Assembly: GCF_000317475.1 (NCBI RefSeq)
Contig: NC_019729.1
Span: 4,788,501-4,852,500, forward strand
DNA length: 64,000 bases
Source: Oscillatoria nigro-viridis PCC 7112
GTDB taxonomy: Bacteria; Cyanobacteriota; Cyanobacteriia; Cyanobacteriales; Microcoleaceae
Reading direction: 5' to 3'
In this document: positions 9,196-17,593 of the stretch, one piece after another
How positions within the stretch are numbered: the stretch's first letter is position 1
Layout of the letters: every line of letters starts with the position of its first letter
Translations under genes and position numbers: made by a program
The notes under the pieces: generated by a model
Told to the model about the DNA's origin: nothing
Seen by the model: the letters and a program-made list of their open reading frames with translations, nothing else
Database searches by the model: none

Positions 9196-11943
9196 GTGAA
9201 ACGTAATTTTTTCTATTGGCGTCTAATATTGTCAGTCTCGATTTTACCCGTACTGGCGATCGCCCCGTCTTTGCTCTGGAATCAACCCGGAAGAGCACAA
9301 CAGGGGGAGAGGGCTGAGCTGATTGATGCTTCGAGCTCCAGCCAGGGAATGAATTCCCTGGCTGATAGCGAAAGTCGGTTAAAACTGATATCTTGCACCA
9401 TTGTCAAGAACGGGCAAGATGCCTGTGAAGTGAGAAAATTCACTCTTTGTGGAACAGGCATCTTGCCTGTTCATAAAAGACTTATTGAGAATGGTGCAAC
9501 ATCTCAGTTAAAACCGACTGAAATATTGACCGATAGTTCTCTTGAGAAAACTTTAACTATGAGACAGGGAATTCAACCCCTGTCGGAATATAGGCTTTTG
9601 GCTCAATCTGTACCGCCTTCTTCGATAATTAGACAAGGCGGCCAAGTGTCTCTAAACGACCGCATTCTCCCCCTAAGTTGGACTCAGCATTTGATTCATG
9701 CTTCGAGAACCCGCCAGGGAATGAATTCCCTGGCTGATAGCGAAAGTCGGTTAAAACCGACTGAAATATTGACCGATAGTTCTCTTGAGAAAACTTTAAC
9801 TATGAGACAGGGAATTCAACCCCTGTCGGAATATAGGCTTTTGGCTCAATCCCTACCGCCTTCTTCGATAATTAGACAAGGCGGCCAAGTGTCTCTAAAC
9901 GACCGCATTCTCCCCCTAAGTTGGACTCAGCATTTGATTCATGCTTCGAGAGCCCGCCAGGGAATGAATTCCCTGGCTGATAGCGAAAGTCGGTTAAAAC
10001 CGACTGAAATATTGACATATAGTCCTCTTGAGAGGACTTCAGCTATGAGACAGGGAATTCATTCCCTGTCGGAATATAGGCTTTTGGCTCAATCTTTACC
10101 GCCATCTTCGAGAGTTAGACAAGGCAGCCAAGTGTCTCTAAACGGTCGCCTTCTTCCCCTAAGTTGGACTCAGCAGCCGGCAAACAGCACTTCTGCAGAT
10201 TTCCGAACTTGGATTGCTGACGTTGGATTGATGCAAAGTGCGGGAGTGGATTTGCTTAGCAGCGCCGACAGTACCAAACAACCGGTGCAGTGGTTTTCGG
10301 TATCTTTAACCGGTGTTCAAAGCTTAGCAGCGCGGGCAACAGGCCCGTATCGTTACTTAGATGTTACCGATTTTGCTCGACTTGCGGGCTGGGAGATATC
10401 TGCTGATGGGAATATTCTAAAAATTACTTCTCAAACTGCAAGTGTTACTGGAATTCGGCAAGCAGAAATAGAATCTGGCGATCGCATTGTTGTAGATCTC
10501 GATCGCCCCGCCCCTTGGCAAGTTAACTTTGTCAATAAACCAATCCCGTCGCCGACGCCGACACCCAACCCCCCGGACGACCCCACAAAGCCCGCTATCC
10601 CACTGCCAAACCTCCGCACAGCGCCAAACCTCGAAACACCAGACGACCCGACGAAACCGGCTCTCCCGCTGCAAATAACGCCATTACAGCCGATCGCCGG
10701 TCAAGAATGGTCGATCGCGATCGATGCCCAAGTCGCACCCGCCATAATTCAGCAGACTTTTTCAACCAGCCAACAATTGCTATCACTAAAAGTCGAACCT
10801 GACGGCGCTCAAACCAAAGTCAAAGTAAGGATTCCTTTAGGTTGGCGGCCGCAAGTTTTCAGCTTGGGAAATCCCAATCGATTAGCGATCGACATTCGGC
10901 CAGATTCGTTAGTAGAAAAAAACATTGTTTGGGCTCCCGGTGTGCAGTGGCGGCAGCAGTATCAGAATTTAGGAACTGCTCGTTTTCCGGTAGTTTGGTT
11001 AGAAGTTAATCCGCGTCAATCCGGTATAAAAATTCGACCAATTCTCAGCAATCCGCCTGCCGATCGAGGCACTGCACCTTTATTGCAAACAGCAGAAGTG
11101 TCTGGTGCCGCTGCGGCGATTAATGCAGGTTTTTTCAATCGAATTAATCGCTTAGCTTTAGGCGCTATTCGGCGGGACAATAAATGGCTTTCCGGCCCGA
11201 TTTTGAATCGGGGGGCGATCGCCTGGAACGATCGGGGCGAATTTGCGATCGATCGTTTGACTTTGCAAGAAACTTTGATAACTCCGGCAAATCAATTTTT
11301 GCCTGTTTCTCATCTCAATAGTGCCTACGTGCAATCGGGAATCGGTCGCTACAATTCTGATTGGGGAACAACTTATACTCCGCTGTCTGGCAATGAAATA
11401 GTTGTGACTGTTGCGGGCGATCTAGTTGTCAGCCAATCCCCCGGAGGTGCGGCGGGAACAACAACTTTTCCCATTCCAGCTAACGGTTATGTTTTGGCTT
11501 TGCGTTCGGATTTGTCGATCGCCCCTCAATTCACACCCGGCACTTTATTGCGTCTGGAAACTAACACTTTTCCTGCTGATTTCAACCGTTTTCCATACAT
11601 TCTCGGCGGCGGGCCGGTCTTGGTACAAAACAGTCGAGTGGTTTTGGATGCGAAGGCGGAAGGGTTTAGCGATGCCTATGTTCGACAGACAGCAATTAGA
11701 AGTGCGATCGGGCGAACTGCTGCGGGGAATTTGCTGATTGTAGCGGTGCACAATCGCGCGGGCGGGGCGGGGCCAAATTTCGCAGAACTCGCGCAGATAT
11801 TGCAGCAAATGGGTGCTGTGGAGGCTTTAAATTTGGATGGCGGAAGTTCGACGAGTTTGTATTTGGGAGGTAGTTTGCTCGATCGACCTCCGTCAACTGC
11901 TGCGAGCGTTCATAATGCGATCGGTATTTTCATTCAACCATAA
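9196..11943 (+). CDS. Secreted phosphodiester glycosidase (NAGPA/DUF2233 type) with repeat-derived N-terminal region
   Basis: The 915-residue product starts with a signal peptide (hydrophobic ILSVSILPVLAIAPSLLW, cleavage after GRAQ) and acts outside the cytoplasmic membrane. The C-terminal 310 residues match the phosphodiester glycosidase family: AAAINAGFFNR, LNRGAIAWND, and EALNLDGGSSTSLYLGG near the end. A proline-rich linker (SPTPTPNPPDDPTKPAIP) separates it from a beta-rich AMIN-like middle. Residues about 49-326 are three near-identical 81-residue repeats. Their DNA is the same palindromic element seen in intergenic DNA at 50101 and 54839, and the first copy carries a 43-residue in-frame insertion. 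The start codon is GTG at 9196. The enzymatic substrate is unknown. Confidence 0.85.
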   Translation: MKRNFFYWRLILSVSILPVLAIAPSLLWNQPGRAQQGERAELIDASSSSQGMNSLADSESRLKLISCTIVKNGQDACEVRKFTLCGTGILPVHKRLIENGATSQLKPTEILTDSSLEKTLTMRQGIQPLSEYRLLAQSVPPSSIIRQGGQVSLNDRILPLSWTQHLIHASRTRQGMNSLADSESRLKPTEILTDSSLEKTLTMRQGIQPLSEYRLLAQSLPPSSIIRQGGQVSLNDRILPLSWTQHLIHASRARQGMNSLADSESRLKPTEILTYSPLERTSAMRQGIHSLSEYRLLAQSLPPSSRVRQGSQVSLNGRLLPLSWTQQPANSTSADFRTWIADVGLMQSAGVDLLSSADSTKQPVQWFSVSLTGVQSLAARATGPYRYLDVTDFARLAGWEISADGNILKITSQTASVTGIRQAEIESGDRIVVDLDRPAPWQVNFVNKPIPSPTPTPNPPDDPTKPAIPLPNLRTAPNLETPDDPTKPALPLQITPLQPIAGQEWSIAIDAQVAPAIIQQTFSTSQQLLSLKVEPDGAQTKVKVRIPLGWRPQVFSLGNPNRLAIDIRPDSLVEKNIVWAPGVQWRQQYQNLGTARFPVVWLEVNPRQSGIKIRPILSNPPADRGTAPLLQTAEVSGAAAAINAGFFNRINRLALGAIRRDNKWLSGPILNRGAIAWNDRGEFAIDRLTLQETLITPANQFLPVSHLNSAYVQSGIGRYNSDWGTTYTPLSGNEIVVTVAGDLVVSQSPGGAAGTTTFPIPANGYVLALRSDLSIAPQFTPGTLLRLETNTFPADFNRFPYILGGGPVLVQNSRVVLDAKAEGFSDAYVRQTAIRSAIGRTAAGNLLIVAVHNRAGGAGPNFAELAQILQQMGAVEALNLDGGSSTSLYLGGSLLDRPPSTAASVHNAIGIFIQP
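9341..10173 (+). repeat. Three 243-bp in-frame repeats built from a dispersed palindromic element
   Basis: Units begin at 9341, 9713 and 9956. Units two and three are spaced by exactly 243 bp (81 codons), and the first is longer by 129 bp because of an insertion. Each begins with the hairpin GCCAGGGAATGAATTCCCTG, continues TAGCGAAAGTCGGTTAAAAC and contains GAGACAGGGAATTCAACCCC. The intergenic elements at 50101-50230 and 54839-54974 show the same order: CCAGGGA hairpin, TAGCGAAAGT hairpin, GAGGCAGGGGTTT hairpin. Copies two and three are nearly identical, so the duplication is recent. Confidence 0.9.
9386..9506. mobile_element. 121-bp MITE-like element inserted in frame in a coding repeat
   Basis: The element has imperfect terminal inverted repeats with core ATCTTGCACCATTNTCAA (19 of 22 positions match between the two ends). 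It contains the inner hairpin AACAGGCATCTTGCCTGTT. It is flanked by GTTAAAAC at 9378-9385 and again at 9507-9514, an 8-bp target duplication. Together these add 129 bp, a multiple of three, so the host reading frame stays open. The other two host repeats lack it. Related copies are at 23144-23324 and 52505-52882. Confidence 0.85.
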
Positions 11944-11980
11944 ACCGTACCACTACGGAACAAACTCAAAAAACTCTTAT

Positions 11981-12157
11981 CCCCCCCTTAGCAAGCAGGG
12001 CGGTTTCATTCTCAGGAAAACCAGCCTTTTGTACGCGTCGTGCCCTGAATGCCGACCCGGCCCATCCAGGATTTGTTAGGCATTTGGTGGGATTGGGAAA
12101 AGCGAGGGGGGCTGCCCCTACAAGAGAATGAAACAGCCCTGCCTTAGCAAGGGGGGG
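11981..12157. repeat. Palindromic element with about 33-bp inverted ends (C-rich family)
   Basis: CCCCCCCTTAGCAAGCAGGG followed by CGGTTTCATTCTC on the left is mirrored by GAGAATGAAACAGCCCTGCC and TTAGCAAGGGGGGG on the right, with about 110 bp between. A related copy lies at 31984-32139 and a fragment at 31321. It lies directly behind the stop codon of the glycosidase gene and could form a strong hairpin at the 3' end of its transcript. Confidence 0.6.
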
Positions 12158-12199
12158 TTGGGCAGGAGAGGGGCTTCAGGAAAGCTAGAAATTTTAAGT

Positions 12200-12715
12200 T
12201 CAGAGTTGATTGAATTGAGTTCTGATAGCTTCTATGCGACTGCGGTTAACTCCCAAATCCGACTGTCCCAGACGCGAAGCCGATCGCACGTGGATGACTT
12301 TTGCGCTATCATCTACCAAAAATTCAACGTCATCAACAAACCCCATCAAAGCGCTGGTGAACTCCGCATAGAGGTAATTATCAGTTGCCGTGATAATTTT
12401 AGTTTTTCCATAGGACTCGATCGCCCCTTTGAGCTTTACCATCGCTTCACTCTGGGACGAAGTGTAGGCCAAAGGCTCAATTTTGTGTTCGGCATCTTGA
12501 CTGAAGCTGCTGACGCAGTTGGGGGAACTCGGGCACGCTGCGAGTTTTCCTGACTGAATCCCGATATTGGCAGGTCTGGTTCCAGCAAACATGGTTTTTT
12601 CTCCAGGTATAGCGATAAAAGTAGCGATCGACAGTACCGCTACTGCTAGCAGTGATATTAAAATAACCAGGACTCTTTTCCATGCTGTCGGCGATTTTGT
12701 TTCAACTGTTCGCAA
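12200..12715 (-). CDS. DUF1499 family protein, membrane anchored
   Basis: The 171-residue product has one N-terminal membrane segment (about residues 13-35, VLVILISLLAVAVLSIATFI) followed by a DUF1499 domain. The hallmark CPSSPNCVSS lies near residue 60, followed by YLYAEFTSALMGFVDDVEFL and a basic SASRLGQSDLGVNRSRIE stretch. The function of the family is unknown. The start codon is TTG at 12715, chosen because GGAGG lies nine bases upstream. It lies downstream of the signalling cluster on the same strand, 67 bp after the cyclase gene, and may share its transcript. Confidence 0.85.
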   Translation of the reverse strand: MRTVETKSPTAWKRVLVILISLLAVAVLSIATFIAIPGEKTMFAGTRPANIGIQSGKLAACPSSPNCVSSFSQDAEHKIEPLAYTSSQSEAMVKLKGAIESYGKTKIITATDNYLYAEFTSALMGFVDDVEFLVDDSAKVIHVRSASRLGQSDLGVNRSRIEAIRTQFNQL

Positions 12716-12782
12716 AGGATTAGCCCTCCTGAAACTATAAATGCGGTCTACCTTTCATATTAATTGAAATTACCTCAAAATT

Positions 12783-14441
12783 TTAAAAAGATTTCTTTTG
12801 TTCTTCAATTAACCAGTAAGTCAGCATTCTTCCTTTACCTTTAATCGGGATATGACCCCGTTCTTCCAAAACAAACTGCTCTTTCAAACGCTCGTAAGTC
12901 GCCGCCGTCACTTGAATTTTACCAGGCAATCCGTTCGACTCCATGCGTGAAGCAACATTAACAGTATCCCCCCACAAATCATAGCTAAATTTACTAATCC
13001 CAATAATTCCAGCCACCACCGAACCGCTGTGAATTCCGAGCCTCAATTGAAAATTTTCTCCCATTTTGGCATTAAACCTCCTCAAAGCTGCCTGCATCTC
13101 CAAAGCTAAAAGTGCGATCGCCTCCGAGTGATCCTCCCGCGGCGTCGGCAAACCCCCAACCACCATGTAAGCATCCCCAATCGTCTTAATCTTTTCCAAC
13201 CCGTGCAATTCAGACAACCTATCGAACTCCGAGAAAATCCCGTTCAAAATTTCTACCAACTGCGTCGGACTTTTGTGAGCCGAAAACTCTGTAAAACCAA
13301 CCAAATCAGCAAACAAGACGCTCACCTCATCAAAATGATCCGCTATCAACTTTTGCTCTTTTTGCAAGCGATCCGCAATAGGTTTCGGTAAAATATTCAG
13401 CAGCAATTTCTCTGTTTGCCCTTGCTGCACTTTCAGCGCTGCTTCAGCTTGTTTTCGCTGAATCAACGAACCGAGCTGCGTAGCAACGGCGCTCACTAAT
13501 TCCAACAAGCGCGGCTGACATTTCAGAACTTTTTCGCGATAAAAAATCAAAATAGCTAACACTTGGTTGTCCGCCAAAATTGGCACCCCAAAAGCCGCTT
13601 TCAATCCCACACTCCGCGCAATTTCCGCTCGTGAAAAAACTTGTTCCGGTGCAGTAGAAACATCCTCGATCCATTCAGACTGCTGCGACTGCCCAATCCT
13701 ACCTGGGAGTCCCACACCGGGAGCAAAAATTAACTGCCAACTTGTTTGTCGGAATTGGGCAAAACTCAAGTCACTGACGTACCTGCCTGTAGCGCATTTT
13801 AAAAAGCCATCACTGCAAGGAATCCAAGCTTCGCCCAGATTCCATTCAATAGTTTTGCAAATTAAACCTAAAATCACATCTATAGCCGACTCAAAATCCT
13901 CAGATTTGCTAATAGCTTGAGTGGCCTGCAGCAGCAATCTTGTTTCCATTTCCACCTGGTGGCGTTCAGCAATTTCTTGGTGCAACTGGATATTTTGAGC
14001 GGTCAATTTTTGATTTTTTTCTTGCAATTGCATTTGCAATAAACGCACAGTAAGTTGATTGCTCACTCGCGCCAACACTTCTTTCACTTGAAAAGGTTTG
14101 GTGATATAATCCGCTCCACCAACTTCAAAAGCTTTGGCTTTATTTATTCCTTCTTCTAGCGCGCTGAGAAAAATGATGGGAATTTCCTTAAATTGCGATT
14201 GTGCTTTTAATTTTTTACATAGTTCGTAGCCGTCAATATCCGGCATCATAATATCGAGTAAAATCAAATCTGGTGCGCTAGATTGAATAGCATCTAACGC
14301 CGAAAAACCATTAGTAACAGGTCGAACTTTATAGCCATTTTTTTGCAAAATTCTAATCAACAAACGCAGATTATCTGGCGTATCGTCAACTACTAAAATA
14401 TCTGCTTGATAGTTTTCAGTTTGTTCCGCCTTCATCTGCAT
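12783..14441 (-). CDS. Response regulator-GAF-adenylyl cyclase
   Basis: This output protein should make cyclic AMP in response to phosphorylation. A receiver domain (about residues 10-130) has phospho-acceptor Asp in LILLDIMMPDIDGYE and KPF. A coiled linker leads to a GAF domain (about 170-320) and a class III nucleotidyl cyclase (about 365-545) with VLFADLVGFTEFS. The purine-selecting residues look adenylyl: Lys in EKIKTIGDAYM and Asp in SYDLWGDTVN, where guanylyl cyclases have Glu and Cys. I chose the ATG at 14441 because GGAGG lies nine bases before it; a start eight codons upstream is also open. It overlaps the end of the preceding hybrid kinase gene by 26 bp, so translation is probably coupled. 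Confidence 0.92.
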   Translation of the reverse strand: MQMKAEQTENYQADILVVDDTPDNLRLLIRILQKNGYKVRPVTNGFSALDAIQSSAPDLILLDIMMPDIDGYELCKKLKAQSQFKEIPIIFLSALEEGINKAKAFEVGGADYITKPFQVKEVLARVSNQLTVRLLQMQLQEKNQKLTAQNIQLHQEIAERHQVEMETRLLLQATQAISKSEDFESAIDVILGLICKTIEWNLGEAWIPCSDGFLKCATGRYVSDLSFAQFRQTSWQLIFAPGVGLPGRIGQSQQSEWIEDVSTAPEQVFSRAEIARSVGLKAAFGVPILADNQVLAILIFYREKVLKCQPRLLELVSAVATQLGSLIQRKQAEAALKVQQGQTEKLLLNILPKPIADRLQKEQKLIADHFDEVSVLFADLVGFTEFSAHKSPTQLVEILNGIFSEFDRLSELHGLEKIKTIGDAYMVVGGLPTPREDHSEAIALLALEMQAALRRFNAKMGENFQLRLGIHSGSVVAGIIGISKFSYDLWGDTVNVASRMESNGLPGKIQVTAATYERLKEQFVLEERGHIPIKGKGRMLTYWLIEEQKKSF

Positions 14442-16986
14442 TATCTGATTCCTCCGCCTCGGCAATTAAATTGAGAATTTTCTGGTAATCAAAATTATCC
14501 AGATGACCCTGGAGGATTTCCGCCAATTCAGGATGAGGATCCCTTATTTCGTCGATTGTCCTGACAATTAAGTCAAAATCAGCACTGCGGATTACCTGCT
14601 TCATGTTGTCTATCCATTCTGCGGGAAGTGTAGGTAAATAAGCAAGCGCAGCATTAGGGAGCGAGCTAGATAAATTATTTCGATCGCCTATTGAGATAAA
14701 GTCCGTTGAGTTAGAGTAGAGATACTTCACCCCCAAATGTTTGTTGATGGTATCAAATATATCTGTTTTGCGGAAAGGTTTGCTAATAAAATCGTCGCAG
14801 CCGACCAATAAAGCAAACGCTTGTCTCCCTTCAATTGTACTAGCTGTCAAAGCAATAATCTTCGGAATCGGGGATTCGGGCTCGTCCAGATTCATTTCCT
14901 CTTTTTCTTGCTGCTCTTGCTCTCTCTGCTTTATTCTGGCCTTAATTTGTTTAGTAGCTTCGTAGCCGTCCATCACCGGCATTCGCACATCCATCAAAAT
15001 TAAGTGCGGATGCCAATTTTCCCATAATTCTATGGCTTCCTGGCCGTTGGTGGCTTGTTCCACCCCGAAACCTAAAGGAGAAAGCATTTTGACTAAAAGT
15101 TGGCGGTTGTCTTCGCGATCGTCCACAATTAAAATCCGATAGCACGGTTGATTGGGTTCCAACCCACTAACTTCGCGGTTAAGTTGCGGATCTGGAATAT
15201 CGGCAGCATAAACCGCACCGACAGGAATTTCAAATTTAAAAGTGGTGCCGAGTTCCAGTTGACTTTCTACGACAATTTCTCCTCCCATCAGGCGGACAAA
15301 TTGACGGCTGATCTTCAATCCTAAACCCGTGCCTTTCTGAATTTTTTGACCGGAAGCTGTTTGCACAAAAGCCTTAAAAATATTGCCCAATTCTTCGGAA
15401 GCAATGCCAACTCCTGTATCTTCAATTTCAAAGAGAAGGAAAAAATCCGGCACAGTTGAATCCTCAGCCTCATCGCTGCATTCAACCTTTGCAAAATCAC
15501 TGCTAGTTCTCGAAAAATCCCGAATACTTCTTGTGGTATCGAAGCAAGCTTTAGGACTATCCAATAAATCCAGAAATCCCGATTTTTCTAACTTTATAAC
15601 TCTTAAGATGATTTCGCCTGTTTGGGTAAACTTAATCGCATTACTCAGAAGATTAATCAGCACTTGCCGCAGTTTAATATCATCGGTTCGCACGTACTGA
15701 GGAACGTCAGCATCGCGCTGGAAATGCAACTGCAATTCTTCATTATGTACCCGCAGTTGAAACATATCTTGCAAATCGTCAAGCAAGCGGTAGAGGTCGA
15801 AGTTTTTCGGGTTGAGTGTCATCCGCCCCGCTTCGATTTTTGACAAATCTAAGACTTCATTGATCAAGGTCAGCAAGTGTTCGCCACTACGGCGAATAAT
15901 TCTCATATTTTCTCGGTTTTCGACAGTAAGATCCGGGCTGGGTTCCATGATTTGTGCAAAGCCGAGTATAGAATTGAGAGGGGTGCGTAACTCGTGGCTC
16001 ATATTGGCAATAAACGTGCTTTTAGCTTTGTTTGCTGCTTCAGCAGCTAATGCGGCTTGTTGCAGTTGTTCTGTGCGTTCGTCAATTTGGGCTTCTAAGG
16101 TGTGGTGGTAATCTGCTAGTATTTTTTCGGCTTGTTTGCGATCGCTAATATCTTGAAAAGCTGCGATCGCATAAACAATATTTCCGCTAGCGTCAAAAAT
16201 CGGCGTGGTATTGATCTCGATCGCAATTCTTTTGCCATCTTGACGGATTTCTACATCGTCAACCTTGACAGATTCTCCTTTCAGTGCGCGCAAAATTGGC
16301 AGATTATCCGGCGGGTACAGCTCATCAGTATTGGCAACATAAAGTTGATAAGTAGCAGCTAATTGTTCCGCAGTGCTTTCCGGGATAGTGTCTGCACCCA
16401 GCAAATCCCGCGCAGCCTGGTTGAAATAGGCGATCGAGCCGTCGGGATGATAAACAGATACCCCCACTGGCAAAGCTTCTAAAAATTGGCTCAGGCGGCT
16501 TTCACTCGCAGACAGCGCCTCATTTACTAGCTTTAACTCCTCGTTTACTTCTTGGCGCTTATGAATTTCATCTGTTAACTTTTGATCTTGCAAATAACTG
16601 TGAACAGCTTCTACTACCGTTAATTTTAAGTCTTCATTTTGCCAAGGTTTAGGAATATAACGGTACAATTTAGCATACTTAATAGCATTACTCAGGGCTT
16701 CCAAATCTGCTTGCCCCGTTAGCATAATCGTAAGCGTCTCCGGCGAGCTTTCGTGAATTTTTCTGAGCAGTTCATCCCCTTTAATATCCGGCATGATATA
16801 ATCGGAAAGCACCAAAGCAATCTCGTATTCATCTGCCTGCAAATCTGCCAGCAACTCTAAAGCATCAGCCCCCCCTTCAGCGGTTTCAATTATACACCGA
16901 TCGCCGATCGCCTTTTTCAGTTCAATCTTTAAACTATTCAAAACATCAGGTTCATCATCAATACAAACAATCACAGGTTTTTTCAT
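14416..16986 (-). CDS. Hybrid histidine kinase: receiver-PAS-HisKA-HATPase-receiver
   Basis: An 856-residue cytoplasmic phosphorelay protein. It starts with a receiver (ALVLSDYIMPDIKGDE, TGQAD, KPW) close in sequence to the single-domain regulator upstream. A coiled coil, a PAS domain (about 165-290), the dimerisation/phospho-acceptor domain ([20 protein letters not shown], near 325), an ATPase domain (DTGVGI, GTGLGLKIS) and a second receiver (HLILMDVRMPVMDGYE) follow. The last 60 residues (PAEWIDNMKQVIRSADFDLI) resemble the tail of the dCache hybrid kinase at 19026. Its ATG overlaps the TGA of the upstream receiver gene (ATGA). Confidence 0.93.
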   Translation of the reverse strand: MKKPVIVCIDDEPDVLNSLKIELKKAIGDRCIIETAEGGADALELLADLQADEYEIALVLSDYIMPDIKGDELLRKIHESSPETLTIMLTGQADLEALSNAIKYAKLYRYIPKPWQNEDLKLTVVEAVHSYLQDQKLTDEIHKRQEVNEELKLVNEALSASESRLSQFLEALPVGVSVYHPDGSIAYFNQAARDLLGADTIPESTAEQLAATYQLYVANTDELYPPDNLPILRALKGESVKVDDVEIRQDGKRIAIEINTTPIFDASGNIVYAIAAFQDISDRKQAEKILADYHHTLEAQIDERTEQLQQAALAAEAANKAKSTFIANMSHELRTPLNSILGFAQIMEPSPDLTVENRENMRIIRRSGEHLLTLINEVLDLSKIEAGRMTLNPKNFDLYRLLDDLQDMFQLRVHNEELQLHFQRDADVPQYVRTDDIKLRQVLINLLSNAIKFTQTGEIILRVIKLEKSGFLDLLDSPKACFDTTRSIRDFSRTSSDFAKVECSDEAEDSTVPDFFLLFEIEDTGVGIASEELGNIFKAFVQTASGQKIQKGTGLGLKISRQFVRLMGGEIVVESQLELGTTFKFEIPVGAVYAADIPDPQLNREVSGLEPNQPCYRILIVDDREDNRQLLVKMLSPLGFGVEQATNGQEAIELWENWHPHLILMDVRMPVMDGYEATKQIKARIKQREQEQQEKEEMNLDEPESPIPKIIALTASTIEGRQAFALLVGCDDFISKPFRKTDIFDTINKHLGVKYLYSNSTDFISIGDRNNLSSSLPNAALAYLPTLPAEWIDNMKQVIRSADFDLIVRTIDEIRDPHPELAEILQGHLDNFDYQKILNLIAEAEESDNADEGGTN

Positions 16987-17375
16987 AACTTAGCCAGCCC
17001 AGATTTTATAGTCTCTATTAAGTCTTTGCTTTGCCAGGGTTTGTACAAACAACAGTATAAATCTGCTTCTTCTACTGCCCGCTGAACAGCCGCTGCATCC
17101 GCTTGTCCAGTCAACATCACTTTAATAATTGTAGGATACTTTTGGTGAACTTTAATTAAAAGTTCGTCACCTTTAATTCCCGGCATCAGCCAATCAGAAA
17201 CAACCACAATCACCTGAGCTTTTTCTTGAAAGTCCTCCAGTAAATCTAAAGCTTCATCACCACTTTCAGCTAATTCATAAAAGTAATCATTTTTAAATTC
17301 CTTCTTTAGCTGCATCTTGAGAGTATTCAAGATATCGGGTTCATCATCAACGCAAAGAATTATAGGCTTATTCAT
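16983..17375 (-). CDS. Single-domain response regulator (CheY-like)
   Basis: The 130-residue product is one receiver domain: acidic pair DDEPD near residue 10, phospho-acceptor Asp in VVVSDWLMPGIKGDE near 61, TGQAD and KPW at the end. There is no output domain, so it should pass phosphate or bind a partner. It is very similar to the N-terminal receiver of the next gene, with which it overlaps by four bases (ATGA). GAGGAAAAG just before the ATG is a good ribosome binding site. Upstream, 218 bp separate it from the receiver-kinase gene. Confidence 0.92.
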   Translation of the reverse strand: MNKPIILCVDDEPDILNTLKMQLKKEFKNDYFYELAESGDEALDLLEDFQEKAQVIVVVSDWLMPGIKGDELLIKVHQKYPTIIKVMLTGQADAAAVQRAVEEADLYCCLYKPWQSKDLIETIKSGLAKL

Positions 17376-17593
17376 CTTTTCCTCTCTGCTTAAATTTTAG
17401 TAGGTTTACTGACATGACTGGCTTTTGCATTATTGATTTCGGGCAAGGATGCAGGATATCTGTCCCCTATCTTATTTTAATAGGACTTCCGAAGATCAAC
17501 AGATCGACCCGGTTTATTGTAATAAATCTTGTATTTGTCAGCGAGACAGCAACGAGTGTCACCGGGAATCAGCCCCCGGCAGGTAAGTTTTGT

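Noticed and set aside
12128-12553. 141-residue plus-strand ORF
   Set aside because: It lies antisense to the DUF1499 gene, which has clear family motifs and a ribosome binding site.
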